Below, piece by piece: positions 11,749-25,455 of a stretch of DNA of 64,000 nucleotides. Below the pieces are notes generated by a model, which worked only from the letters and a program-made list of their open reading frames with translations, did no database searches and was not told the DNA's origin. Source of the stretch: Molossus alvarezi (taxonomy: Eukaryota > Chordata > Mammalia > Chiroptera > Molossidae); NCBI GenBank assembly GCA_037176705.1, contig CM073885.1, positions 149,408,084 to 149,472,083 of the forward strand, read 5' to 3'. The position numbers and the translations under genes were made by a program. Every line of letters begins with the position of its first letter. The first letter of the stretch is position 1.

Positions 11749-13707
11749 GCTCTGTCCTAGTTGTTCTTTCCATGATATGACTGGATCTCCCTATAAAACG
11801 AGGAGAATGAATGTTAAAGTGTTCATGTTACTCAAGATCTGTGCATTAACTGAACCCAAATGGAAATATTCCTTCATTCCAACAGTTGTTTGACTAGAAC
11901 ATGTGTGTTCACACTTTCCCTGCAAAGGTACTTAACTTCCCAGGGAAAAACATGCCACTGAGTGAATGTGGCCCCTGGCTCTCACAGAGTTTTGCCAAGA
12001 ATTCAGTATATCCAAGACTGCACCAGCAAGTCTTGTGTCTCTTTGTCTGGAACAAAAGAAACTTACCCTGAGAAGTTTAAGTGTGATTACACCGTTACAA
12101 ATGGACATTTCTTAAACACTTAACCAAAACAACATATGCTTTGAGGATCCTCACGCTCTAGGCTTCATGGAAGCGACTTTTGTGCCACTGAAGTGAAGAG
12201 TTCTAACACAATTCATTTGGAATAGGTTTGGTTTGTATACACTCTCATACAAACAAAGTAGAGTGAAAAGTATGTCTAAGGACCTATCAAAAGACAGGTT
12301 GCCACATTCCCTTACATGAATACTTTCCACAACTCTACTAAGAACACCTAATCTGAAAAACAGTACAACAGTGGTGGTTCCATTTCGTGTGAAGCGGGTA
12401 TAGCCCTAGAATCTTTTTCTCAATATTTGGATATTATTTGAAGAAGGTTGTCTATTGGAACACAGTTCTTTGAACAGAGAGCCACTAAACAGTCAATTGG
12501 ACACTGCAACCGTAGTAAGGTTTCCATTCTGCTCTTGAACTGACTGTTATTATATTATTCTGCACAGAAAGAACACCAGTCATGAACACTTTTGACTATG
12601 CCAGTGTATTCCCATAGGTGCTTCGGAGAAATAGTCTTGAAACAAGTGAATCCATGACCATTGTTCGAAGACTGACACTCCCTCTTTTAAATGGATCACT
12701 TTTTTGTTCTAATGGCTGGAATAAGGGGATTGAGTACTTGTCAGTTATCAAGAAATAGGCTGAATGTGTCACAGGGAATTAGAAAGATCGGTTCAGGAGG
12801 TTCCATTCTTGAACAAGGTACAATTCCAGCATTTCACAATGATGGAAAGCGAGTACTTTGAATTCTCTGGAGAAAACAGGTATCTACTCCTTATGTTTTT
12901 TTGAGGAAATCGGTACAAACAGTGAAATGTATGATGGATCCAAGAATGACACTGATTCATTCGGTAACAACTTTAAAGAATGTGTGTAGAACTGAATAGG
13001 CTATCGATTTCCATGACCTGAACATTGCCCTAACCAATGTGTTTGATTTCTGCAGCCCAGCCTTTGTTGGATATCAAGATGACTCATAGGCACTTCCAGG
13101 AAAACAACACCTATGCAGGGCTAAAAGGTAGTATGTTGAAAGGCTGCCAAATCAACTAGTACAGGTTGACTTTCCTGGTCCCATAGGAAAGAAGGCAGAC
13201 ACCTGCATTTACTTACAACACTGTTTAACACTCCAATGTAAAGTATGCCCTGCACACCGGGCATAGTTAGTGTGTAAGTAATTGAAATGGATAGCCAGGT
13301 CCACTGCACAAGTGCATTTTCTCTAGAACACTCCTCTTGTCCTAATTCACAGAGGTGTTCAATGTGAAAAACCCTTGGTTTTGTCAGTGTCTTCCAATTC
13401 ATGGATTTACTCCTTGCATGGAGACAACCAATGTTTCAACTACATCACTTTAGATGTGTTCAGTCTCACTGCTTCAAGAATGCACATGTGTGACACCAGT
13501 AGTTATCAGTCTTTCCATTGATTCCGTCTTGGCCATACGTTGGTTCACTGTTCTGAGTAAGAATCATGTGAAACCAACTGCTACAGCAGAAACCAAGCTT
13601 TTTCCAAGGATCGCCTTCAAAAATGGGCTTCAATACGATCCAATCTGTGAAACCATGAACAACGCAGAACACAAAAAGGGATAACTTTTGATTCTACACA
13701 TAAGTGT
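11749..13707 (+). repeat. Satellite monomer copy 7 (type D), 1,959 bp
   Basis: Type D is defined by c319, g346, a499 and c587. This copy alone has a run of seven T instead of six (window 12896-12902), which frameshifts the small frame present in the other copies. It is the third member of the first C-B-D trimer. Confidence 0.97.
12383..12399 (+). promoter_or_regulatory. CENP-B box, copy 7
   Basis: It is intact even though type D has a nearby change at 587. Confidence 0.82.
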
Positions 13708-15665
13708 GCTCTGTCCTAGTTGTTCTTTCCATGATATGACTGGATCTCCCTATAAAACGAGGAGAATGAATGTTAAAGTGTTCATGTTACTCAAGATCTG
13801 TGCATTAACTGAACCCAAATGGAAATATTCCTTCATTCCAACAGTTGTTTGACTAGAACATGTGTGTTCACACTTTCCCTGCAAAGGTACTTAACTTCCC
13901 AGGGAAAAACATGCCACTGAGTGAATGTGGCCCCTGGCTCTCACAGAGTTTTGCCAAGAATTCAGTATATCCAAGACTGCACCAGCAAGTCTTGTGTCTC
14001 TTTGTGTGGAACAAAAGAAACTTACCCTGAGAAGTTTAAGTGTGATTACACCTTTACAAATGGACATTTCTTAAACACTTAACCAAAACAACATATGCTT
14101 TGAGGATCCTCACGCTCTAGGCTTCATGGAAGCGACTTTGGTGCCACTGAAGTGAAGAGTTCTAACACAATTCATTTGGAATAGGTTTGGTTGGTATACA
14201 CTCTCCTACAAACAAAGTAGAGTGAAAAGTATGTCTAAGGACCTATCAAAAGACAGGTTGCCACATTCCCTTACATGAATACTTTCCACAACTGTACTAA
14301 GAACACCTAATCTGAAAAACAGTACAACAGTGGTGGTTCCATTTCGTGTGAAGCGGGTATAGCCCTAGAATCTTTTTCTCAATATTTGGATATTATTTGA
14401 AGAAGGTTGTCTATTGGAACACAGTTCTTTGAACAGAGAGCCACTAAACAGTCAATTGGACACTGCAACCGTAGTAAGGTTTCCATTCTGCTCTTGAACT
14501 GACTGTTATTATATTATTCTGCACAGAAAGAACACCAGTCATGAACACTTTTGACTATGCCAGTGTATTCCCATAGGTGCTTCGGAGAAATAGTCTTGAA
14601 ACAAGTGAATCCATGACCATTGTTCAAAGACTGACACTCCCTCTTTTAAATGGATCACTTTTTTGTTCTAATGGCTGGAATAAGGGGATTGAGTACTTGT
14701 CAGTTGTCAAGAAATAGGCTGAATGTGTCACAGGGAATTAGAAAGATCGGTTCAGGAGGTTCCATTCTTGAACAAGGTACAATTCCAGCATTTCACAATG
14801 ATGGAAAGCGAGTACTTTGAATTCTCTGGAGAAAACAGGTATCTACTCCTTATGTTTTTTGAGGAAATCGGTACAAACAGTGAAATGTATGATGGATCCA
14901 AGAATGACACTGATTCATTCGGTAACAACTTTAAAGAATGTGTGTAGAACTGAATAGGCTATCGATTTCCATGACCTGAACATTGCCCTAACCAATGTGT
15001 TTGATTTCTGCAGCCCAGCCTTTGTTGGATATCAAGATGACTCATAGGCACTTCCAGGAAAACAACACATATGCAGGGCTAAAAGGTAGTATGTTGAAAG
15101 GCTGCCAAATCAACTAGTACAGGTTGACTTTCCTGGTCCCATAGGAAAGAAGGCAGACACCTGCATTTACTTACAACACTGTTTAACACTCCAATGTAAA
15201 GTATGCCCTGCACACTGGGCATAGTTAGTGTGTAAGTAATTGAAATGGATAGCCAGGTCCACTGCACAAGTGCATTTTCTCTAGAACACTCCTCTTGTCC
15301 TAATTCACAGAGGTGTTCAATGTGAAAAACCCTTGGTTTTGTCAGTGTCTTCCAATTCATGGATTTACTCCTTGCATGGAGACAACCAATGTTTCAACTA
15401 CATCACTTTAGATGTGTTCAGTCTCACTGCTTCAAGAATGCACATGTGTGACACCAGTAGTTATCAGTCTTTCCATTGATTCCGTCTTGGCCATACGTTG
15501 GTTCACTGTTCTGAGTAAGAATCATGTGAAACCAACTGCTACAGCAGAAACCAAGCTTTTTCCAAGGATCGCCTTCAAAAATGGGCTTCAATACGATCCA
15601 ATCTGTGAAACCATGAACAACGCAGAACACAAAAAGGGATAACTTTTGATTCTACACATAAGTGT
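13708..15665 (+). repeat. Satellite monomer copy 8 (type C)
   Basis: It has the same signature as copy 5 (g299, g433, g486, a919, g999, a1362). The private change is c1509t, which removes a CpG in the loop of the hairpin at monomer 1495-1516. It starts the second C-B-D trimer. Confidence 0.97.
14342..14358 (+). promoter_or_regulatory. CENP-B box, copy 8
   Basis: All 17 bases are identical to copy 1. Confidence 0.82.
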
Positions 15666-17623
15666 GCTCTGTCCTAGTTGTTCTTTCCATGATATGACTG
15701 GATCTCCCTATAAAACGAGGAGAATGAATGTTAAAGTGTTCATGTTACTCAAGATCTGTGCATTAACTGAACCCAAATGGAAATATTCCTTCATTCCAAC
15801 AGTTGTTTGACTAGAACATGTGTGTTCACACTTTCCCTGCAAAGGTACTTAACTTCCCATGGAAAAACATGCCACTGAGTGAATGTGGCCCCTGGCTCTC
15901 ACAGAGTTTTGCCAAGAATTCAGTATATCCAAGACTGCACCAGCAAGTCTTGTGTCTCTTTGTCTGGAACAAAAGAAACTTACCCTGAGAAGTTTAAGTG
16001 TGATTACACCTTTACAAATGGACATTTCTTAAACACTTAACCAAAACAACATATGCTTTGAGGATCCTCACGCTCTAGGCTTCATGGAAGCGACTTTTGT
16101 GCCACTGAAGTGAAGAGTTCTAACACAATTCATTTGGAATAGGTTTGGTTTGTATACACTCTCCTACAAACAAAGTAGAGTGAAAAGTATGTCTAAGGAC
16201 CTATCAAAAGACAGGTTGCCACATTCCCTTACATGAATACTTTCCACAACTGTACTAAGAACACCTAATCTGAAAAACAGTACAACAGTGGTGGTTCCAT
16301 TTCGTGTGAAGCGGGTATAGCCCTAGAATCTTTTTCTCAATATTTGGATATTATTTGAAGAAGGTTGTCTATTGGAACACAGTTCTTTGAACAGAGAGCC
16401 ACTAAACAGTCAATTGGACACTGCAACCGTAGTAAGGTTTCCATTCTGCTCTTGAACTGACTGTTATTATATTATTCTGCACAGAAAGAACACCAGTCAT
16501 GAACACTTTTGACTATGCCAGTGTATTCCCATAGGTGCTTCGGAGAAATAGTCTTGAAACAAGTGAATCCATGACCATTGTTCGAAGACTGACACTCCCT
16601 CTTTTAAATGGATCACTTTTTTGTTCTAATGGCTGGAATAAGGGGATTGAGTACTTGTCAGTTATCAAGAAATAGGCTGAATGTGTCACAGGGAATTAGA
16701 AAGATCGGTTCAGGAGGTTCCATTCTTGAACAAGGTACAATTCCAGCATTTCACAATGATGGAAAGCGAGTACTTTGAATTCTCTGGAGAAAACAGGTAT
16801 CTACTCCTTATGTTTTTTGAGGAAATCGGTACAAACAGTGAAATGTATGATGGATCCAAGAATGACACTGATTCATTCGGTAACAACTTTAAAGAATGTG
16901 TGTAGAACTGAATAGGCTATCGATTTCCATGACCTGAACATTGCCCTAACCAATGTGTTTGATTTCTGCAGCCCAGCCTTTGTTGGATATCAAGATGACT
17001 CATAGGCACTTCCAGGAAAACAACACATATGCAGGGCTAAAAGGTAGTATGTTGAAAGGCTGCCAAATCAACTAGTACAGGTTGACTTTCCTGGTCCCAT
17101 AGGAAAGAAGGCAGACACCTGCATTTACTTACAACACTGTTTAACACTCCAATGTAAAGTATGCCCTGCACACCGGGCATAGTTAGTGTGTAAGTAATTG
17201 AAATGGATAGCCAGGTCCACTGCACAAGTGCATTTTCTCTAGAACACTCCTCTTGTCCTAATTCACAGAGGTGTTCAATGTGAAAAACCCTTGGTTTTGT
17301 CAGTGTCTTCCAATTCATGGATTTACTCCTTCCATGGAGACAACCAATGTTTCAACTACATCACTTTAGATGTGTTCAGTCTCACTGCTTCAAGAATGCA
17401 CATGTGTGACACCAGTAGTTATCAGTCTTTCCATTGATTCCGTCTTGGCCATACGTTGGTTCACTGTTCTGAGTAAGAATCATGTGAAACCAACTGCTAC
17501 AGCAGAAACCAAGCTTTTTCCAAGGATCGCCTTCAAAAATGGGCTTCAATACGATCCAATCTGTGAAACCATGAACAACGCAGAACACAAAAAGGGATAA
17601 CTTTTGATTCTACACATAAGTGT
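15666..17623 (+). repeat. Satellite monomer copy 9 (type B)
   Basis: It has the type B signature. The private change is g1667c. It is the second member of the second C-B-D trimer. Confidence 0.97.
16300..16316 (+). promoter_or_regulatory. CENP-B box, copy 9
   Basis: All 17 bases are identical to copy 1. Confidence 0.82.
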
Positions 17624-19581
17624 GCTCTGTCCTAGTTGTTCTTTCCATGATATGACTGGATCTCCCTATAAAACGAGGAGAATGAATGTTAAAGTGTTCA
17701 TGTTACTCAAGATCTGTGCATTAACTGAACCCAAATGGAAATATTCCTTCATTCCAACAGTTGTTTGACTAGAACATGTGTGTTCACACTTTCCCTGCAA
17801 AGGTACTTAACTTCCCAGGGAAAAACATGCCACTGAGTGAATGTGGCCCCTGGCTCTCACAGAGTTTTGCCAAGAATTCAGTATATCCAAGACTGCACCA
17901 GCAAGTCTTGTGTCTCTTTGTCTGGAACAAAAGAAACTTACCCTGAGAAGTTTAAGTGTGATTACACCGTTACAAATGGACATTTCTTAAACACTTAACC
18001 AAAACAACATATGCTTTGAGGATCCTCACGCTCTAGGCTTCATGGAAGCGACTTTTGTGCCACTGAAGTGAAGAGTTCTAACACAATTCATTTGGAATAG
18101 GTTTGGTTTGTATACACTCTCATACAAACAAAGTAGAGTGAAAAGTATGTCTAAGGACCTATCAAAAGACAGGTTGCCACATTCCCTTACATGAATACTT
18201 TCCACAACTCTACTAAGAACACCTAATCTGAAAAACAGTACAACAGTGGTGGTTCCATTTCGTGTGAAGCGGGTATAGCCCTAGAATCTTTTTCTCAATA
18301 TTTGGATATTATTTGAAGAAGGTTGTCTATTGGAACACAGTTCTTTGAACAGAGAGCCACTAAACAGTCAATTGGACACTGCAACCGTAGTAAGGTTTCC
18401 ATTCTGCTCTTGAACTGACTGTTATTATATTATTCTGCACAGAAAGAACACCAGTCATGAACACTTTTGACTATGCCAGTGTATTCCCATAGGTGCTTCG
18501 GAGAAATAGTCTTGAAACAAGTGAATCCATGACCATTGTTCGAAGACTGACACTCCCTCTTTTAAATGGATCACTTTTTTGTTCTAATGGCTGGAATAAG
18601 GGGATTGAGTACTTGTCAGTTATCAAGAAATAGGCTGAATGTGTCACAGGGAATTAGAAAGATCGGTTCAGGAGGTTCCATTCTTGAACAAGGTACAATT
18701 CCAGCATTTCACAATGATGGAAAGCGAGTACTTTGAATTCTCTGGAGAAAACAGGTATCTACTCCTTATGTTTTTTGAGGAAATCGGTACAAACAGTGAA
18801 ATGTATGATGGATCCAAGAATGACACTGATTCATTCGGTAACAACTTTAAAGAATGTGTGTAGAACTGAATAGGCTATCGATTTCCATGACCTGAACATT
18901 GCCCTAACCAATGTGTTTGATTTCTGCAGCCCAGCCTTTGTTGGATATCAAGATGACTCATAGGCACTTCCAGGAAAACAACACCTATGCAGGGCTAAAA
19001 GGTAGTATGTTGAAAGGCTGCCAAATCAACTAGTACAGGTTGACTTTCCTGGTCCCATAGGAAAGAAGGCAGACACCTGCATTTACTTACAACACTGTTT
19101 AACACTCCAATGTAAAGTATGCCCTGCACACCGGGCATAGTTAGTGTGTAAGTAATTGAAATGGATAGCCAGGTCCACTGCACAAGTGCATTTTCTCTAG
19201 AACACTCCTCTTGTCCTAATTCACAGAGGTGTTCAATGTGAAAAACCCTTGGTTTTGTCAGTGTCTTCCAATTCATGGATTTACTCCTTGCATGGAGACA
19301 ACCAATGTTTCAACTACATCACTTTAGATGTGTTCAGTCTCACTGCTTCAAGAATGCACATGTGTGACACCAGTAGTTATCAGTCTTTCCATTGATTCCG
19401 TCTTGGCCATACGTTGGTTCACTGTTCTGAGTAAGAATCATGTGAAACCAACTGCTACAGCAGAAACCAAGCTTTTTCCAAGGATCGCCTTCAAAAATGG
19501 GCTTCAATACGATCCAATCTCTGAAACCATGAACAACGCAGAACACAAAAAGGGATAACTTTTGATTCTACACATAAGTGT
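17624..19581 (+). repeat. Satellite monomer copy 10 (type D)
   Basis: It shares a499 and c587 with copy 7 but has the normal six-T run. It ends in c1898, whereas copy 7 has g1898. It closes the second trimer. Confidence 0.97.
18258..18274 (+). promoter_or_regulatory. CENP-B box, copy 10
   Basis: All 17 bases are identical to copy 1. Confidence 0.82.
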
Positions 19582-21539
19582 GCTCTGTCCTAGTTGTTCT
19601 TTCCATGATATGACTGGATCTCCCTATAAAACGAGGAGAATGAATGTTAAAGTGTTCATGTTACTCAAGATCTGTGCATTAACTGAACCCAAATGGAAAT
19701 ATTCCTTCATTCCAACAGTTGTTTGACTAGAACATGTGTGTTCACACTTTCCCTGCAAAGGTACTTAACTTCCCATGGAAAAACATGCCACTGAGTGAAT
19801 GTGGCCCCTGGCTCTCACAGAGTTTTGCCAAGAATTCAGTATATCCAAGACTGCACCAGCAAGTCTTGTGTCTCTTTGTCTGGAACAAAAGAAACTTACC
19901 CTGAGAAGTTTAAGTGTGATTACACCTTTACAAATGGACATTTCTTAAACACTTAACCAAAACAACATATGCTTTGAGGATCCTCACGCTCTAGGCTTCA
20001 TGGAAGCGACTTTGGTGCCACTGAAGTGAAGAGTTCTAACACAATTCATTTGGAATAGGTTTGGTTGGTATACACTCTCCTACAAACAAAGTAGAGTGAA
20101 AAGTATGTCTAAGGACCTATCAAAAGACAGGTTGCCACATTCCCTTACATGAATACTTTCCACAACTGTACTAAGAACACCTAATCTGAAAAACAGTACA
20201 ACAGTGGTGGTTCCATTTCGTGTGAAGCGGGTATAGCCCTAGAATCTTTTTCTCAATATTTGGATATTATTTGAAGAAGGTTGTCTATTGGAACACAGTT
20301 CTTTGAACAGAGAGCCACTAAACAGTCAATTGGACACTGCAACCGTAGTAAGGTTTCCATTCTGCTCTTGAACTGACTGTTATTATATTATTCTGCACAG
20401 AAAGAACACCAGTCATGAACACTTTTGACTATGCCAGTGTATTCCCATAGGTGCTTCGGAGAAATAGTCTTGAAACAAGTGAATCCATGACCATTGTTCA
20501 AAGACTGACACTCCCTCTTTTAAATGGATCACTTTTTTGTTCTAATGGCTGGAATAAGGGGATTGAGTACTTGTCAGTTGTCAAGAAATAGGCTGAATGT
20601 GTCACAGGGAATTAGAAAGATCGGTTCAGGAGGTTCCATTCTTGAACAAGGTACAATTCCAGCATTTCACAATGATGGAAAGCGAGTACTTTGAATTCTC
20701 TGGAGAAAACAGGTATCTACTCCTTATGTTTTTTGAGGAAATCGGTACAAACAGTGAAATGTATGATGGATCCAAGAATGACACTGATTCATTCGGTAAC
20801 AACTTTAAAGAATGTGTGTAGAACTGAATAGGCTATCGATTTCCATGACCTGAACATTGCCCTAACCAATGTGTTTGATTTCTGCAGCCCAGCCTTTGTT
20901 GGATATCAAGATGACTCATAGGCACTTCCAGGAAAACAACACCTATGCAGGGCTAAAAGGTAGTATGTTGAAAGGCTGCCAAATCAACTAGTACAGGTTG
21001 ACTTTCCTGGTCCCATAGGAAAGAAGGCAGACACCTGCATTTACTTACAACACTGTTTAACACTCCAATGTAAAGTATGCCCTGCACACCGGGCATAGTT
21101 AGTGTGTAAGTAATTGAAATGGATAGCCAGGTCCACTGCACAAGTGCATTTTCTCTAGAACACTCCTCTTGTCCTAATTCACAGAGGTGTTCAATGTGAA
21201 AAACCCTTGGTTTTGTCAGTGTCTTCCAATTCATGGATTTACTCCTTGCATGGAGACAACCAATGTTTCAACTACATCACTTTAGATGTGTTCAGTCTCA
21301 CTGCTTCAAGAATGCACATGTGTGACACCAGTAGTTATCAGTCTTTCCATTGATTCCGTCTTGGCCATACGTTGGTTCACTGTTCTGAGTAAGAATCATG
21401 TGAAACCAACTGCTACAGCAGAAACCAAGCTTTTTCCAAGGATCGCCTTCAAAAATGGGCTTCAATACGATCCAATCTGTGAAACCATGAACAACGCAGA
21501 ACACAAAAAGGGATAACTTTTGATTCTACACATAAGTGT
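19582..21539 (+). repeat. Satellite monomer copy 11 (B/C mosaic)
   Basis: Up to monomer position 346 it is type B (t195, c299, c319, t346). From 433 onward it is type C (g433, g486, a919, g999). It then carries c1362, unlike both parents. The switch lies between window positions 19927 and 20014. Confidence 0.95.
20216..20232 (+). promoter_or_regulatory. CENP-B box, copy 11
   Basis: It is intact and lies about 200 bp downstream of the B/C mosaic switch. Confidence 0.82.
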
Positions 21540-23497
21540 GCTCTGTCCTAGTTGTTCTTTCCATGATATGACTGGATCTCCCTATAAAACGAGGAGAATG
21601 AATGTTAAAGTGTTCATGTTACTCAAGATCTGTGCATTAACTGAACCCAAATGGAAATATTCCTTCATTCCAACAGTTGTTTGACTAGAACATGTGTGTT
21701 CACACTTTCCCTGCAAAGGTACTTAACTTCCCATGGAAAAACATGCCACTGAGTGAATGTGGCCCCTGGCTCTCACAGAGTTTTGCCAAGAATTCAGTAT
21801 ATCCAAGACTGCACCAGCAAGTCTTGTGTCTCTTTGTCTGGAACAAAAGAAACTTACCCTGAGAAGTTTAAGTGTGATTACACCTTTACAAATGGACATT
21901 TCTTAAACACTTAACCAAAACAACATATGCTTTGAGGATCCTCACGCTCTAGGCTTCATGGAAGCGACTTTTGTGCCACTGAAGTGAAGAGTTCTAACAC
22001 AATTCATTTGGAATAGGTTTGGTTTGTATACACTCTCCTACAAACAAAGTAGAGTGAAAAGTATGTCTAAGGACCTATCAAAAGACAGGTTGCCACATTC
22101 CCTTACATGAATACTTTCCACAACTGTACTAAGAACACCTAATCTGAAAAACAGTACAACAGTGGTGGTTCCATTTCGTGTGAAGCGGGTATAGCCCTAG
22201 AATCTTTTTCTCAATATTTGGATATTATTTGAAGAAGGTTGTCTATTGGAACACAGTTCTTTGAACAGAGAGCCACTAAACAGTCAATTGGACACTGCAA
22301 CCGTAGTAAGGTTTCCATTCTGCTCTTGAACTGACTGTTATTATATTATTCTGCACAGAAAGAACACCAGTCATGAACACTTTTGACTATGCCAGTGTAT
22401 TCCCATAGGTGCTTCGGAGAAATAGTCTTGAAACAAGTGAATCCATGACCATTGTTCGAAGACTGACACTCCCTCTTTTAAATGGATCACTTTTTTGTTC
22501 TAATGGCTGGAATAAGGGGATTGAGTACTTGTCAGTTATCAAGAAATAGGCTGAATGTGTCACAGGGAATTAGAAAGATCGGTTCAGGAGGTTCCATTCT
22601 TGAACAAGGTACAATTCCAGCATTTCACAATGATGGAAAGCGAGTACTTTGAATTCTCTGGAGAAAACAGGTATCTACTCCTTATGTTTTTTGAGGAAAT
22701 CGGTACAAACAGTGAAATGTATGATGGATCCAAGAATGACACTGATTCATTCGGTAACAACTTTAAAGAATGTGTGTAGAACTGAATAGGCTATCGATTT
22801 CCATGACCTGAACATTGCCCTAACCAATGTGTTTGATTTCTGCAGCCCAGCCTTTGTTGGATATCAAGATGACTCATAGGCACTTCCAGGAAAACAACAC
22901 CTATGCAGGGCTAAAAGGTAGTATGTTGAAAGGCTGCCAAATCAACTAGTACAGGTTGACTTTCCTGGTCCCATAGGAAAGAAGGCAGACACCTGCATTT
23001 ACTTACAACACTGTTTAACACTCCAATGTAAAGTATGCCCTGCACACCGGGCATAGTTAGTGTGTAAGTAATTGAAATGGATAGCCAGGTCCACTGCACA
23101 AGTGCATTTTCTCTAGAACACTCCTCTTGTCCTAATTCACAGAGGTGTTCAATGTGAAAAACCCTTGGTTTTGTCAGTGTCTTCCAATTCATGGATTTAC
23201 TCCTTGCATGGAGACAACCAATGTTTCAACTACATCACTTTAGATGTGTTCAGTCTCACTGCTTCAAGAATGCACATGTGTGACACCAGTAGTTATCAGT
23301 CTTTCCATTGATTCCGTCTTGGCCATACGTTGGTTCACTGTTCTGAGTAAGAATCATGTGAAACCAACTGCTACAGCAGAAACCAAGCTTTTTCCAAGGA
23401 TCGCCTTCAAAAATGGGCTTCAATACGATCCAATCTGTGAAACCATGAACAACGCAGAACACAAAAAGGGATAACTTTTGATTCTACACATAAGTGT
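21540..23497 (+). repeat. Satellite monomer copy 12 (type B')
   Basis: It is type B in the first half (t195, c319, t346, g919) but carries c1362 instead of a1362. It matches copy 16 apart from that copy's a696t. Confidence 0.96.
22174..22190 (+). promoter_or_regulatory. CENP-B box, copy 12
   Basis: All 17 bases are identical to copy 1. Confidence 0.82.
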
Positions 23498-25455
23498 GCT
23501 CTGTCCTAGTTGTTCTTTCCATGATATGACTGGATCTCCCTATAAAACGAGGAGAATGAATGTTAAAGTGTTCATGTTACTCAAGATCTGTGCATTAACT
23601 GAACCCAAATGGAAATATTCCTTCATTCCAACAGTTGTTTGACTAGAACATGTGTGTTCACACTTTCCCTGCAAAGGTACTTAACTTCCCAGGGAAAAAC
23701 ATGCCACTGAGTGAATGTGGCCCCTGGCTCTCACAGAGTTTTGCCAAGAATTCAGTATATCCAAGACTGCACCAGCAAGTCTTGTGTCTCTTTGTCTGGA
23801 ACAAAAGAAACTTACACTGAGAAGTTTAAGTGTGATTACACCGTTACAAATGGACATTTCTTAAACACTTAACCAAAACAACATATGCTTTGAGGATCCT
23901 CACGCTCTAGGCTTCATGGAAGCGACTTTTGTGCCACTGAAGTGAAGAGTTCTAACACAATTCATTTGGAATAGGTTTGGTTTGTATACACTCTCCTACA
24001 AACAAAGTAGAGTGAAAAGTATGTCTAAGGACCTATCAAAAGACAGGTTGCCACATTCCCTTACATGAATACTTTCCACAACTGTACTAAGAACACCTAA
24101 TCTGAAAAACAGTACAACAGTGGTGGTTCCATTTCGTGTGAAGCGGGTATAGCCCTAGAATCTTTTTCTCAATATTTGGATATTATTTGAAGAAGGTTGT
24201 CTATTGGAACACAGTTCTTTGAACAGAGAGCCACTAAACAGTCAATTGGACACTGCAACCGTAGTAAGGTTTCCATTCTGCTCTTGAACTGAATGTTATT
24301 ATATTATTCTGCACAGAAAGAACACCAGTCATGAACACTTTTGACTATGCCAGTGTATTCCCATAGGTGCTTCGGAGAAATAGTCTTGAAACAAGTGAAT
24401 CCATGACCATTGTTCGAAGACTGACACTCCCTCTTTTAAATGGATCACTTTTTTGTTCTAATGGCTGGAATAAGGGGATTGAGTACTTGTCAGTTATCAA
24501 GAAATAGGCTGAATGTGTCACAGGGAATTAGAAAGATCGGTTCAGGAGGTTCCATTCTTGAACAAGGTACAATTCCAGCATTTCACAATGATGGAAAGCG
24601 AGTACTTTGAATTCTCTGGAGAAAACAGGTATCTACTCCTTATGTTTTTTGAGGAAATCGGTACAAACAGTGAAATGTATGATGGATCCAAGAATGACAC
24701 TGATTCATTCGGTAACAACTTTAAAGAATGTGTGTAGAACTGAATAGGCTATCGATTTCCATGACCTGAACATTGCCCTAACCAATGTGTTTGATTTCTG
24801 CAGCCCAGCCTTTGTTGGATATCAAGATGACTCATAGGCACTTCCAGGAAAACAACACATATGCAGGGCTAAAAGGTAGTATGTTGAAAGGCTGCCAAAT
24901 CAACTAGTACAGGTTGACTTTCCTGGTCCCATAGGAAAGAAGGCAGACACCTGCATTTACTTACAACACTGTTTAACACTCCAATGTAAAGTATGCCCTG
25001 CACACCGGGCATAGTTAGTGTGTAAGTAATTGAAATGGATAGCCAGGTCCACTGCACAAGTGCATTTTCTCTAGAACACTCCTCTTGTCCTAATTCACAG
25101 AGGTGTTCAATGTGAAAAACCCTTGGTTTTGTCAGTGTCTTCCAATTCATGGATTTACTCCTTGCATGGAGACAACCAATGTTTCAACTACATCACTTTA
25201 GATGTGTTCAGTCTCACTGCTTCAAGAATGCACATGTGTGACACCAGTAGTTATCAGTCTTTCCATTGATTCCGTCTTGGCCATACGTTGGTTCACTGTT
25301 CTGAGTAAGAATCATGTGAAACCAACTGCTACAGCAGAAACCAAGCTTTTTCCAAGGATCGCCTTCAAAAATGGGCTTCAATACGATCCAATCTGTGAAA
25401 CCATGAACAACGCAGAACACAAAAAGGGATAACTTTTGATTCTACACATAAGTGT
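23498..25455 (+). repeat. Satellite monomer copy 13 (type A')
   Basis: It has g195, a319, g346, a796, g919, a1362 and g1898. It is identical to copy 14 at every position compared, giving a local one-monomer period. Confidence 0.97.
24132..24148 (+). promoter_or_regulatory. CENP-B box, copy 13
   Basis: All 17 bases are identical to copy 1. Confidence 0.82.

Larger units (their letters stand above)
7833..13707 (+). repeat. Higher-order unit C-B-D, first round (3 monomers, 5,875 bp)
   Basis: Copies 5, 6 and 7 have the class order C, B, D, and the next three copies repeat that order with the same diagnostic bases. Corresponding copies at a three-monomer distance are more alike than adjacent copies, which defines a higher-order repeat. 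Confidence 0.88.
13708..19581 (+). repeat. Higher-order unit C-B-D, second round (3 monomers, 5,874 bp)
   Basis: Copies 8, 9 and 10 repeat the classes of copies 5, 6 and 7. I found only the T-run difference, g/t1341, c/t1509, g/c1667 and g/c1898 between the two rounds. A third round decays at once, because copy 11 is a B/C mosaic. Confidence 0.88.
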
